From SKHV01 sp963678565 (lineage in GTDB: Bacteria > Bacteroidota > Bacteroidia > Bacteroidales > Prolixibacteraceae), in NCBI GenBank assembly GCA_963678565.1, contig OY782875.1, positions 186,001-250,000 of the forward strand: 64,000 bases of DNA. Reading direction: 5' to 3'. Below the pieces are notes generated by a model, which saw only the letters and a program-made list of their open reading frames with translations, made no database searches and was not told the DNA's origin. A program made the position numbers and the translations under genes. Positions 36,127 through 45,097 of this stretch are shown piece by piece (position 1 is the first letter of the stretch; each line of letters begins with the position of its first letter).

Positions 36127-37446
36127 TTAGAATAAAATAGGCATGATCTTAGTTTCACTTAAAAGTAATTCTGGACGTTCTTTTTTAATACTATCGATTG
36201 CAGCTTCGATTTGTTGTATTGTTGAAGGCATAGTTGCTACTGAAAAAACGGCTTTTGAATTGCTGTGTCGATTATGACTAACCGTATCGATATTAATATT
36301 TTGAGCACCAATTGCCGAGGTAATTAAACCTGTTGTTCCCGGAATATCGGCTGTATGAAAAGTTAACAAGTAGGGGAAAACAAATTCGTCGGCATTCACA
36401 AATTTCGCCTCCTTTTTAGCAGCCAAACTTTCGGTTTTGTCTTGGTAGCGAGCAATAAACACGATATCAGAAACTATCGACATCGCGGTTTCGCTTGAAC
36501 CCGCACCTTCGCCAACCAAAATATGAATTCCTGAATACTTTGTATTTACACGAACTGCATTGGTTGCATTGTTTACACTTGATAAGATGCTGCTATTTTT
36601 CACCATCATTGGGCGAACTGTTGCATATATATCACCATTGATGCGTTTAGCATAGCAAATCAGCTTGATTTTTGCATCAATCTCATTGGCAAAATCAATA
36701 TCCTCTTTGCTTATGTTTTCAATTCCATTCATTGAAAGTTGATCAAAAGGAACATCAATTCCAAATGCCAATTTTATCAGAAGTACAATTTTATGCCCTG
36801 CATCTCCACCATTAACGTCTAAAGTAGGATCAGCTTCGGCATAACCTGCATCTTGTGCTAATTTAAGCGCAGTTGCAAAATCTAAATTCTCGTTTTGCAT
36901 CTGACTTAATATATAGTTACTAGTGCCGTTCATGATTCCTGAAACAGAATTTACAACATCACCCGTAAAACTTTCTTTAATCGTTTTTATAATTGGGATG
37001 GCACCACACACAGCCGCTTCAAATCCAACTTTAACGCCTTTCTCTTCGGCTGTATTGAAAATCTCAACACCTCGTTCGGCCAGTAATGCTTTATTGGCAG
37101 TTATCAAATGCTTTCCCGATTTTACAACATCGAGACACAAGTTATAAACAAAATCGCTTGTCCCACCAATGGTCTCAATTACTAAATCGTATTCGTCTGA
37201 AGCAAGAATTTCATTGATGTAAGCAGTTGACTCTTCTGGAGTAATTGCCTGACCACCTCCTGCAAACAAACTCTTATCCAAACCGAAGCGATCAACTGCT
37301 TCCTGTGGATTTAAACTCACAATTGTTTTTAGGTTTAGCGGCATGCTAGCTCTTTCGTCCAACTCATTTCCTAACTCTGCAAAGATTTGTGCGACCCCTC
37401 CACCAACGGTTCCGCATCCGAAAAGTGCTATATTTAATGACTTCAT
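36127..37446 (-). CDS. hom: Homoserine dehydrogenase
   Basis: This is the monofunctional enzyme reducing aspartate semialdehyde to homoserine for threonine and methionine. ATG at 37446 (MKSLNIALFGCGTVGGG) gives 439 residues with the NAD(P)-binding glycine loop at the start; an extended frame to 37518 is unlikely. NANKALLAERG near 105, GIMNGTSNYIL near 168 and a C-terminal ACT domain (FHTADIPGTTGLITSAIG) complete the family architecture. The ACT domain suggests feedback control by threonine. Confidence 0.93.
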   Translation of the reverse strand: MKSLNIALFGCGTVGGGVAQIFAELGNELDERASMPLNLKTIVSLNPQEAVDRFGLDKSLFAGGGQAITPEESTAYINEILASDEYDLVIETIGGTSDFVYNLCLDVVKSGKHLITANKALLAERGVEIFNTAEEKGVKVGFEAAVCGAIPIIKTIKESFTGDVVNSVSGIMNGTSNYILSQMQNENLDFATALKLAQDAGYAEADPTLDVNGGDAGHKIVLLIKLAFGIDVPFDQLSMNGIENISKEDIDFANEIDAKIKLICYAKRINGDIYATVRPMMVKNSSILSSVNNATNAVRVNTKYSGIHILVGEGAGSSETAMSIVSDIVFIARYQDKTESLAAKKEAKFVNADEFVFPYLLTFHTADIPGTTGLITSAIGAQNINIDTVSHNRHSNSKAVFSVATMPSTIQQIEAAIDSIKKERPELLLSETKIMPILF

Positions 37447-37629
37447 ATTCCCAAAATTATTTGCCCTTGTGGCAGTATTAAAAAAACGCATGAAAGATAA
37501 CAAAAAAGATTTTAACACTTTCTACATGAATTGTATTTAGATTGAATGCGGCAATCCTTAACGCTTGCTTTTCAAATCTTATAGAAATCAGCAAAAATGT
37601 GATTATTTTGCAGCTTTAATTTAGACTTT

Positions 37630-38439
37630 ATGAAACTCTTTCCGAATGCAAAAATAAACCTAGGTCTTAATATCCTTCGAAAACGACCAGATGGCTACCA
37701 CGATTTAGAAACCATTTTTTATCCAATCCAACTCTGCGATGAATTAGAAATCTCAGAATCAAACAAAACCGAATTGGTGATGGAAGTAAATGAAATTGAA
37801 GGCGACATTGAATCAAATTTGGTTATCAAAGCCTACCGATTGTTAGAAAATGAGTATCAATTACCTTCAGTTCAAATCAAACTAAAAAAGGTAATTCCAA
37901 CAGGCGCCGGATTAGGTGGTGGATCAAGCGATGCATCATTTACTTTAATCGGATTAAATCAACTTTTCAATTTAAATATTTCGAAAGAAGAGCTCACAAA
38001 GTATGCCTCGAAGTTGGGTGCCGATTGTGCATTTTTCATCTACAATCAACCTATGTTAGGAGAAGGAATTGGCGATCAATTAAAACCAGTACCGTTAAAT
38101 ATTAAAGATTACTATTTGGCACTGGTAAAACCCAATTGCTTTGTTTCTACTGCCGATGCCTATTCAAATGTAAAACCTGAAATTCCTGAGATTTCAGTTT
38201 CAGATTGCACCAAACAATCGCTTCCAAATTGGAAGAAAATTCTAAAAAATGATTTTGAAAACTCCATCTTTCCAAAGTTTCCGGAGATAGAAAAGGTGAA
38301 AGCAACAATGTATGAACAAGGGGCAGTTTATGCAAGTATGTCGGGCAGCGGCGCTTCTGTTTTTGGTATTTTCAATGAAAAGCCATCTCAACTATCAGCG
38401 CAATTTTCTTCTGAATTTCTTTGGATCGAAAAATTATAG
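37630..38439 (+). CDS. ispE: 4-diphosphocytidyl-2-C-methyl-D-erythritol kinase
   Basis: This GHMP kinase acts in the MEP route to isoprenoids. The 269-residue chain begins with AKINLGLNILRKRPDGYHDLETIF, the IspE signature, and has the ATP loop PTGAGLGGGSSDAS near 92 and MSGSGASVFGIF near 237. It diverges from hom and is monocistronic. Confidence 0.94.
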   Translation: MKLFPNAKINLGLNILRKRPDGYHDLETIFYPIQLCDELEISESNKTELVMEVNEIEGDIESNLVIKAYRLLENEYQLPSVQIKLKKVIPTGAGLGGGSSDASFTLIGLNQLFNLNISKEELTKYASKLGADCAFFIYNQPMLGEGIGDQLKPVPLNIKDYYLALVKPNCFVSTADAYSNVKPEIPEISVSDCTKQSLPNWKKILKNDFENSIFPKFPEIEKVKATMYEQGAVYASMSGSGASVFGIFNEKPSQLSAQFSSEFLWIEKL

Positions 38440-38536
38440 CAAATTTTCTTTTAACGCTTTTTTGTATTATTAAACAGTTCTTTGCGATAGAAAAATTTTA
38501 GAAGCCGTAACTTGCAACCTTTCAAAATCAATTAAA

Positions 38537-39274
38537 ATGAAGTTATTCTTTGTCCTTTTATTTTCTTTTTTAACCTGCCATTTGTTTGCAGGCGAAATTA
38601 TCAAATCCAAAATTAAAATGAATGGCGAAGAACATTTATGGACCGCCTATATAGAGGAAAATTGGATTAAAATAATGGATATTGAAGACCACATGATTTT
38701 TGATACACAACGCGAGAAAGTGACCATTTTAGATCCAGAAAAAAAAATATTTGCACAAGCCGAAATCAGAGAATTCAACGAACTTTTTACTAGTTTACAA
38801 CGTACTGCACTTGAAAATGCTAAGCGATATGGCACTCCCGAAGAGAAGCAGAAGATTGAAAAAATGGTGGATGCACTAATGGCCAAAACCCAAACATATG
38901 AAGAAAGCTTAAAGTTTCAGGCCACAAAGGAAAAGGCTGAAATAATGGGTCATAAATGCAAGGCTTATCAGGTAATTGAAAATGGATATGTGATTGAAAT
39001 TGTTTGGAAAACAGACGAATTACATGCGTCGGGAATTTATAAATCAGCTAAAGCACTAGCGAGTATTACCCCAGTTAAAACTTACGAAACGAGTGAATTG
39101 TATTTACAATTTCTAAAAGATGGAACCATTTTAAAAACCAACGATTTGATCGACGAAACGGTTACCACCATCGAAAGTTATATCCAAACAAAAATCCCAG
39201 CTTCAGTATTTTTTGTTCCCGATGGCTTTTCACAAGTTTCGCTATTGGAATACTTTCAGAACAGCGAAAACTAA
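38537..39274 (+). CDS. Exported protein of unknown function (DUF4412-like)
   Basis: The 245-residue protein has a signal peptide (MKLFFVLLFSFLTCHLFAG). Its body alternates strands and charged residues, with KIKMNGEEHLWTAYI, WIKIMD, DTQREKVTILDP, MGHKCKAYQVIENG and IVWKTDE. This recalls DUF4412-type beta-rich periplasmic proteins. No catalytic motif is evident. Its end overlaps the convergent gene by four bases. Confidence 0.6.
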   Translation: MKLFFVLLFSFLTCHLFAGEIIKSKIKMNGEEHLWTAYIEENWIKIMDIEDHMIFDTQREKVTILDPEKKIFAQAEIREFNELFTSLQRTALENAKRYGTPEEKQKIEKMVDALMAKTQTYEESLKFQATKEKAEIMGHKCKAYQVIENGYVIEIVWKTDELHASGIYKSAKALASITPVKTYETSELYLQFLKDGTILKTNDLIDETVTTIESYIQTKIPASVFFVPDGFSQVSLLEYFQNSEN

Positions 39275-40011
39275 TCTTTTAACTTTGCCTTAAGCTTTGG
39301 CAACAATCCATTTTTAACCATCGAAAAGTTAGGTTCAACAGAAAGCATTTCCTCATAAATTGCAAGTGCCTTTTTTGAGTTTCCGGCTTTATCATTTGCT
39401 TTTGCCAGCAAAACCTTGGTATTAAAATATTGCCAATTTTGATGATTCATTCCTTTTTCTTCCATCAACGATATAGCTCTTCCGTACAAATAAATTGCAC
39501 GCTCATTATCGCCCCCAAAAATTTCGGGTGCATAAAAGTAAAAAGCAGCTCGATCGGTTACTGCCTGAATGTTCAAGGAGTCTAACTCGTATCCACGACT
39601 GTTACAATATAAAAATCGCGGTCCCAAAATAGGAGCCAGAGAATGTTTCAATGAAATCCGCCAGCCCGCAAATGCGCTCCGATAAGCAAAAGCAGCAGCA
39701 TTTGAAGGATTATTTTCTAAAATATCATCTAAAATATCTTCCCCATTCTCTATGTACTTTTGCGCCTCTTTTTCTTTGTCGGCTCCAAGCAAATAACCAA
39801 TATATCCGTAGTAATAATTAATTAGTTGAAGTTGATTTTCTTCGGTTGAGAAGGTATTCTCGGCTTCATATTTCTGAATAATATCACCCCATAAATACAT
39901 TTTCTCCTGAATAAAAGATCGAAACAAAAGACTATCAGTTTTGCTTTGTGCATTGGAAGTCTTAACAATCAAGATAATAAAAAGGGAGAAGACAAAATAT
40001 TTCAAGTGCAT
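39271..40011 (-). CDS. Exported TPR-like protein
   Basis: The 246-residue protein has a signal peptide (LKYFVFSLFIILIVKTSNAQ). Helical repeats follow (AAFAYRSAFAGWRISLKHS, NERAIYLYGRAISLMEEKG, KVLLAKANDKAGNSKKALAIYEEML) with the spacing of tetratricopeptide repeats. It is probably a periplasmic interaction protein. No partner can be assigned from its neighbours. Confidence 0.65.
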   Translation of the reverse strand: MHLKYFVFSLFIILIVKTSNAQSKTDSLLFRSFIQEKMYLWGDIIQKYEAENTFSTEENQLQLINYYYGYIGYLLGADKEKEAQKYIENGEDILDDILENNPSNAAAFAYRSAFAGWRISLKHSLAPILGPRFLYCNSRGYELDSLNIQAVTDRAAFYFYAPEIFGGDNERAIYLYGRAISLMEEKGMNHQNWQYFNTKVLLAKANDKAGNSKKALAIYEEMLSVEPNFSMVKNGLLPKLKAKLKD

Positions 40012-40211
40012 GCTTTAGTTATATGGATAATTTGATTCGCACAAATGTAATCAAAAACCTTTTTTAAAATTGAATAATAAATTACAAAGAGTGTTAAACC
40101 AATCTTCATTTTATTTAGAATAATATTTTCCTTCGTTGTGCTTATCTATGAAAACTATGCAGAATTTATAAGGTTTACCAAGATTTAATTTAAAATGAAA
40201 AATCCTTTCAA

Positions 40212-40245
40212 TTTGTGTTTTAGTAATTGAAATGTTCTATTTTTG
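40212..40245 (+). promoter_or_regulatory. Promoter of the sphingolipid operon
   Basis: TTTG (40212-40215), 22 bases, then TATTTTTG (40238-40245) match the Bacteroidota -33/-7 form. The -7 box lies 39 bases before the glycosyltransferase ATG. Confidence 0.55.
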
Positions 40246-40284
40246 GTCTTCAAATTACACATTTATCAGACTTCTACCCAACAA

Positions 40285-41769
40285 ATGATACAAACGTTAT
40301 TCGCTAACATTTTTTACATTGCCGTTATCATTCTGGTAATTTTTGCATTGATTTACATAACAATCTATGTATCGGAACAGGTGTATCTGAACATACAATC
40401 AAAGAAACCGGTCAACCCCAAACTGCCTATATTTAAAACGGACCAACTGCCTAGCATTACCGTACAACTGCCTTTATTTAACGAAAAGTATGTTGTTGAA
40501 GATTTACTGGATTCGATTTATCAAATGGAATATCCATCAGAAAAAATTGAAATTCAAATATTAGACGACTCCACCGATGAAACTTCGGAAATAATAAAGA
40601 ACTATTTGGACCGACATGTCGAAGCGAAAGCCATTTCAAGTTATATCAAAAGAGAAAATCGTTCAGGATTTAAAGCCGGTGCATTGGCATCCGGACTTGA
40701 AGTAGCAAGTGGAGAGTATATTGCTATTTTTGATTCTGACTTTAGACCAAACGCTGATTTTCTGAAAGAAACCATCCGATACTTCACCAACGAAAAGATT
40801 GCTGCAGTGCAAACCCGCTGGGGATTTGCAAACAAGAAAAACAATATCATTACGCATATCCAGAAAATTCTAATAAGCAATCATTTTTTAGTTGAGCAAT
40901 ACGGTCGCTATGCAGGAGATCTTTTGCTTCAGTTTAGTGGTACTGCCGGAATTTGGAGAAAAGAAGCCATCATCGAAGCCGGTGGCTGGTTACACGACAC
41001 CATTATTGAAGACGTTGATTTAAGCCTAAGATCGCAAATTAAAGGGCGCAAAATTGTGCTTGCAAAAGACATTGTTTGCCCGAGCGAATTACCAACTTCG
41101 GTTGATAGCATAAAAACGCAGCAATTTCGTTGGATGCAAGGAAGTGCACAAGTGATCCGAAAGCATCTTAAAACCATTCTGAAATCAGATTTCAGCTTTA
41201 GTAAAAAATACCACGCCTTTGCCTATTTATCTACTAGTTTTATTTACTTGGCAATCTTTAGTTTGGCAATCTTTAGCGTCCCATTTTTATGGGTGCTAAA
41301 CAGTATGGATGTTCACATTCAATACTCAGGTTTCTTTTTTATATTGATGCTAATTGTTGGATTTGTTTTTTATCAAAACACCAAAGCGGAACTGGAATCG
41401 GAATCAATGCTCAAAAGAATTGCATTTTTTGCCCATTTATCATTTTACCTAATTGTTCTGAATTTTGGAATTTCTTTTCAAAACACAATTGCAATTATCA
41501 AAGGTCTTTCGGGCATAGAAACACCATTTAAACGAACCCCAAAATATAATATTGAAGAATTAAGTAAGAGTATTAAAATTGAAAGCTACACCGAAAAAGC
41601 AGATGTTAGTTTGCTTTGGGAAATTTTAATTGCGATCTATTTTGTACTGGGCATTGTGTATGCTTTTATCAGTAATAATTTTTTATTGATTGACTTACAT
41701 ATTTGTATGGTACTTGCCTTTTCTTCAATTTCTATTCTATCTTTAAAGCCCCAAAATAAGAAAGGGTAA
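40285..41769 (+). CDS. Family 2 glycosyltransferase, membrane-bound (cellulose synthase-like)
   Basis: ATG at 40285 is preferred (MIQTLFANIFYIAVIILV, an N-terminal transmembrane helix); an upstream TTG would add 14 residues. The 494-residue enzyme has a GT-A domain with QLPLFNE, DDSTDET, FDSDFRP, EDVDLSLR and QQFRWMQG, the last matching the QxxRW motif of processive or ceramide-type GT2 enzymes. At least four C-terminal transmembrane helices follow. It lies 23 bases before the serine palmitoyltransferase gene, so a sphingolipid acceptor is plausible but unproven. Confidence 0.88.
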   Translation: MIQTLFANIFYIAVIILVIFALIYITIYVSEQVYLNIQSKKPVNPKLPIFKTDQLPSITVQLPLFNEKYVVEDLLDSIYQMEYPSEKIEIQILDDSTDETSEIIKNYLDRHVEAKAISSYIKRENRSGFKAGALASGLEVASGEYIAIFDSDFRPNADFLKETIRYFTNEKIAAVQTRWGFANKKNNIITHIQKILISNHFLVEQYGRYAGDLLLQFSGTAGIWRKEAIIEAGGWLHDTIIEDVDLSLRSQIKGRKIVLAKDIVCPSELPTSVDSIKTQQFRWMQGSAQVIRKHLKTILKSDFSFSKKYHAFAYLSTSFIYLAIFSLAIFSVPFLWVLNSMDVHIQYSGFFFILMLIVGFVFYQNTKAELESESMLKRIAFFAHLSFYLIVLNFGISFQNTIAIIKGLSGIETPFKRTPKYNIEELSKSIKIESYTEKADVSLLWEILIAIYFVLGIVYAFISNNFLLIDLHICMVLAFSSISILSLKPQNKKG

Positions 41770-41792
41770 CACTAATTTAAGTATTTTAAATC

Positions 41793-42968
41793 ATGTTAAA
41801 ATCCAAAGTTGCCAAATTTGAAGAACCCGATAAATTTAGAAAAATTGATCTATATCCTTTTTTTCGGGTAATCGAATCAGAACAAGATACTGTTGTTAAA
41901 ATTAATGGTCAAGATGTTCTGATGTTTGGCTCAAATAGTTATTTGGGATTAAATAATCATCCAAAACTTATCGAAGCGTCGAATAAAGCATGCGAAAAAT
42001 ATGGAACAAGCTGTTCTGGTTCGAGGTTTTTAAATGGAACGCTTGATCTGCATATCGAATTGGAAAGAAGACTTGCCGAATTTGTTGGAAAAGAAAGTGC
42101 CTTGGTTTTTAGCACAGGTTTCCAGGCAAATTTAGGAGCAATTTCATCCTTGCTAGGACGAAATGATAATTTAATCATCGATGAACTTGATCATGCAAGT
42201 ATTTACGACGGTTGTCGCTTATCCTTTGCTAAAATCGCCAAGTTTAAGCACAACAATATGCAATCGCTCGAAAAAGTACTACAAAAGCTACCAACAGATT
42301 GCATCAAATTGATTATAGTAGATGGGCTTTATAGCATGGAAGGGGATGTTGCAAACATACCTGAAATAACACGATTAGCCGAAAAGTATCAGGCCAATAT
42401 TATGGTAGATGAAGCACACAGTTTAGGTGTATGCGGAGAAAAAGGAAAAGGAATTGTAAATTATTATAATGCCCTCGACAAGGTTGATTTAGTGATGGGA
42501 ACTTTTAGTAAATCCTTTGCCTCAATTGGCGGATTTATTGCAGCCGATCATAAAACAATAGATTACTTAAAACACCATGCACGTTCTTTAATTTTTAGTG
42601 CCAGTTTGCCTCCCTCGACAGTTGCGACTGTGCTTGCGGCTTTAGATTTAATAGAAGAAGAACCCGAACGAATTAATAAGCTTTGGGAAAACACCGCATA
42701 TGCAATGAAGTTACTTTCTAAAACTGGTTTGGAAATTGGAAATTCAAATACTCCAATTATTCCAATTTATATCAGGAATGACAAAAAAACATTTACAATC
42801 ACCAAGGAGTTGTTAGACGACGGTGTTTTTGTAAACCCAGTAGTTCCGCCTGCCGTACCGTCTAATGATACTTTAATTCGATTTTCATTAATGGCAACAC
42901 ATTCCTTTGAACAGATTGAGGAAGCAATTGAGAAAATTGAAAGAGTAGTGAAAAAATACAACTCATAA
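41793..42968 (+). CDS. spt: Serine palmitoyltransferase (alpha-oxoamine synthase family)
   Basis: This PLP enzyme condenses serine with an acyl-CoA to 3-ketosphinganine, the first step of sphingolipid synthesis. The 391-residue protein has FGSNSYLGLNNHP near 45, DELDHASIYDG near 129, VDEAHSLGVCG near 207, and the PLP lysine in GTFSKSFASIGGF near 240. These match SPT better than 8-amino-7-oxononanoate synthase or KBL. The downstream GNAT and reductase genes support the SPT assignment. Confidence 0.9.
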   Translation: MLKSKVAKFEEPDKFRKIDLYPFFRVIESEQDTVVKINGQDVLMFGSNSYLGLNNHPKLIEASNKACEKYGTSCSGSRFLNGTLDLHIELERRLAEFVGKESALVFSTGFQANLGAISSLLGRNDNLIIDELDHASIYDGCRLSFAKIAKFKHNNMQSLEKVLQKLPTDCIKLIIVDGLYSMEGDVANIPEITRLAEKYQANIMVDEAHSLGVCGEKGKGIVNYYNALDKVDLVMGTFSKSFASIGGFIAADHKTIDYLKHHARSLIFSASLPPSTVATVLAALDLIEEEPERINKLWENTAYAMKLLSKTGLEIGNSNTPIIPIYIRNDKKTFTITKELLDDGVFVNPVVPPAVPSNDTLIRFSLMATHSFEQIEEAIEKIERVVKKYNS

Positions 42969-42974
42969 AGTATT

Positions 42975-44102
42975 ATGGAGATAGTTGTAAAAAAAGCAGA
43001 AAGTAGAAAAGAGATCAATCAATTCATAAAATTTCCACATAAGATTTATGAAAATGATACCAACTATGCACCTGAATTAAATATTTCAATTCGAGAAAGA
43101 CTCGATCGAAAGAAAAATCCATTTTTTGAACATTCAGAAGTGGATTATTTTTTGGCCTATAAAAACAACGAAGTTGTTGGAAGAATAGCAGCCGTAAAAA
43201 ACAATCGCTACAACGATTACCACCAAGCAAATGTCGGATTTTTTGGCTTCTTCGATGTCATTGACGATTACAATACAGCCAAAGCGCTACTCGATAAAGC
43301 TTTCGAATGGAATAAATCAAAAGAATTTGATCAAATTATAGGACCTGCTAATTTCTCAACCAACGAAACGGTGGGCATGCTGATTGATGGTTACGATAAA
43401 CCACCACAAATTAGCATGACTTATAACAAACCGTATTACAACGATTTCTTGGTGAAATATGGTTTCAAAAAAGAATTAGATCTTTACGCTTACAACTTCA
43501 CACGCGATAAAGTCCCTGAAAAAACCCTTCGTGTATCGGGTGTCATTCAAAAAAGATTAGAAGCTCAGAACATCAAATTCAGAAATTTAAGATTATCCGA
43601 TTACGATAACGAACTGAATGCTGTAAAAGAAATCTATATCAGCGCATGGGAGAAAAATTGGGGCTTTGTACCTCCTACCGACAATGAGTTTGCACACTTG
43701 GCAAAGGAGATGAAAATGGTGCTAGACCCACAATATTGTTACTTTGCCGAGGTCGACGGAAGTCTTATTGGATTTGCTTTAAGCTTGCCCAACATCAACG
43801 AAATATTTGTCAACATCAAAGATGGGAGATTGCTTCCCGGTGCCTTATTCAAATTACTAAGAGGCCGAAAAAAGTTGAAATCAGGTAGAATTCTTTTACT
43901 CGGAGTACAAAAAGAGTATCGGAAAAAGGGGATTGAAGCCGTACTTATTTCCAACTTGATTAAAGATGGACTAAAGAATAACTTGAACAGCATTGAGGCA
44001 TCGTGGATTTTAGAAAACAATGAAATGATGATGCGTGCAGTTGAAAGTTTAAATGGCGACAAGTACAAAACTTACAGGATGTACAGTAAAAACATCGAAT
44101 AA
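42975..44102 (+). CDS. GNAT-like protein, candidate bacterial ceramide synthase
   Basis: The 375-residue protein has a duplicated GNAT-type fold: DYFLAYKNNEVVGRIAAV near 56-75 in the first half, and FAEVDGSLIGFALSLPN with LGVQKEYRKKGIEAVLISNLIKDG near 310-335 in the second, the latter like an acyl-CoA loop. It follows spt by 6 bases. In Caulobacter a GNAT-fold acyl-CoA transferase (bCerS) encoded with SPT acylates the sphingoid base. By position and fold this gene is the best candidate for that step. Other N-acyltransfer is possible. Confidence 0.72.
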   Translation: MEIVVKKAESRKEINQFIKFPHKIYENDTNYAPELNISIRERLDRKKNPFFEHSEVDYFLAYKNNEVVGRIAAVKNNRYNDYHQANVGFFGFFDVIDDYNTAKALLDKAFEWNKSKEFDQIIGPANFSTNETVGMLIDGYDKPPQISMTYNKPYYNDFLVKYGFKKELDLYAYNFTRDKVPEKTLRVSGVIQKRLEAQNIKFRNLRLSDYDNELNAVKEIYISAWEKNWGFVPPTDNEFAHLAKEMKMVLDPQYCYFAEVDGSLIGFALSLPNINEIFVNIKDGRLLPGALFKLLRGRKKLKSGRILLLGVQKEYRKKGIEAVLISNLIKDGLKNNLNSIEASWILENNEMMMRAVESLNGDKYKTYRMYSKNIE

Positions 44103-44104
44103 AT

Positions 44105-45076
44105 TTGAAGAAAATACTCATCACCGGAGCAAGTGGTTTCATTGGAAAACACCTAGTTGAAAAAGCACTTCAATTAGAATTTGATACCTATGCCGGTTTT
44201 CGAAGTTCAAGTAAGCAAGAACACCTTAAAAATACAAAAGCAAGGCCTTTAATTCTTGATTTCAATAAGCAAGTAGAATTGTGCCAAATTCTTCAAAAGC
44301 ATAAATTTGATGCAATTATTCATTGTGCCGGAACCACCTTCGCACTTTCAGAAGCAGCCTATGACCATGGAAATTATGGTTGCTTAAAAACCTTGGTTGA
44401 CGCCATCAATCTACTAGAAAAAAAACCTTCGAAAGTAATTTACATTAGCAGTCTTGCAGCTTTTGGTCCCAACGAAAATCATGGTGGGAAATTGGTTGAT
44501 AACAACACCGATGCTCGCCCTATTTCGGCTTATGGACGGAGCAAATTAAAAGCCGAAAACTATCTCAAAGCAACAGATTTACCATATATTATCATTAGGC
44601 CAACAGCCGTTTATGGTCCCGGAGATCAAGCATTTTTATCACTTTACAAAGCAACCAAAGCTGGAATTGAAGTTTATACCACCAGAAAGGAGCAAAAGCT
44701 AAGTTTTATTTATATAAGCGATTTGATTGAAGCAATTTTTGCTGCGCTTAACGGACCTACGCAAACAGGTTATTTTGTGTGCGATGGAAACGAATATACC
44801 ATATCTGAGTTCTATCGTACCATCAAATCAATATTGGCTGTAAAAACTATTCGAATTAAATTTCCTGAATCAGTTACGAAATGGGCTGCTAACATCAATG
44901 TTTTCTTTTTTAAAATGCTTGGAAAAGCACCTTCTTTTAATAAAGATAAAGTTGCCGAACTCAATGCCACCTCATGGCTTTGCGACTCCTCTTCTTTGCA
45001 AAAAGAGCTCAACTTTACTCCAAAATATAAATTGAAAGAGGGATTAAAAATCACCTTAAACGATCTAAGAAAGTGA
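44105..45076 (+). CDS. NAD-dependent epimerase/dehydratase-family reductase, candidate sphingolipid ketoreductase
   Basis: This 323-residue extended short-chain dehydrogenase begins at a TTG two bases after the GNAT stop, and no ATG is available in frame nearby. It has the Rossmann loop GASGFIGKHL near 8 and YGRSKLKAE near 141 (YxxxK) with the serine region ISSLAAFG. In the Caulobacter pathway a reductase of this superfamily (CerR) reduces the keto group. The gene ends the operon and converges on mltF with a 21-base gap. Confidence 0.75.
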   Translation: MKKILITGASGFIGKHLVEKALQLEFDTYAGFRSSSKQEHLKNTKARPLILDFNKQVELCQILQKHKFDAIIHCAGTTFALSEAAYDHGNYGCLKTLVDAINLLEKKPSKVIYISSLAAFGPNENHGGKLVDNNTDARPISAYGRSKLKAENYLKATDLPYIIIRPTAVYGPGDQAFLSLYKATKAGIEVYTTRKEQKLSFIYISDLIEAIFAALNGPTQTGYFVCDGNEYTISEFYRTIKSILAVKTIRIKFPESVTKWAANINVFFFKMLGKAPSFNKDKVAELNATSWLCDSSSLQKELNFTPKYKLKEGLKITLNDLRK

Positions 45077-45097
45077 ACTTAATTCTTGCTTGTTTTA

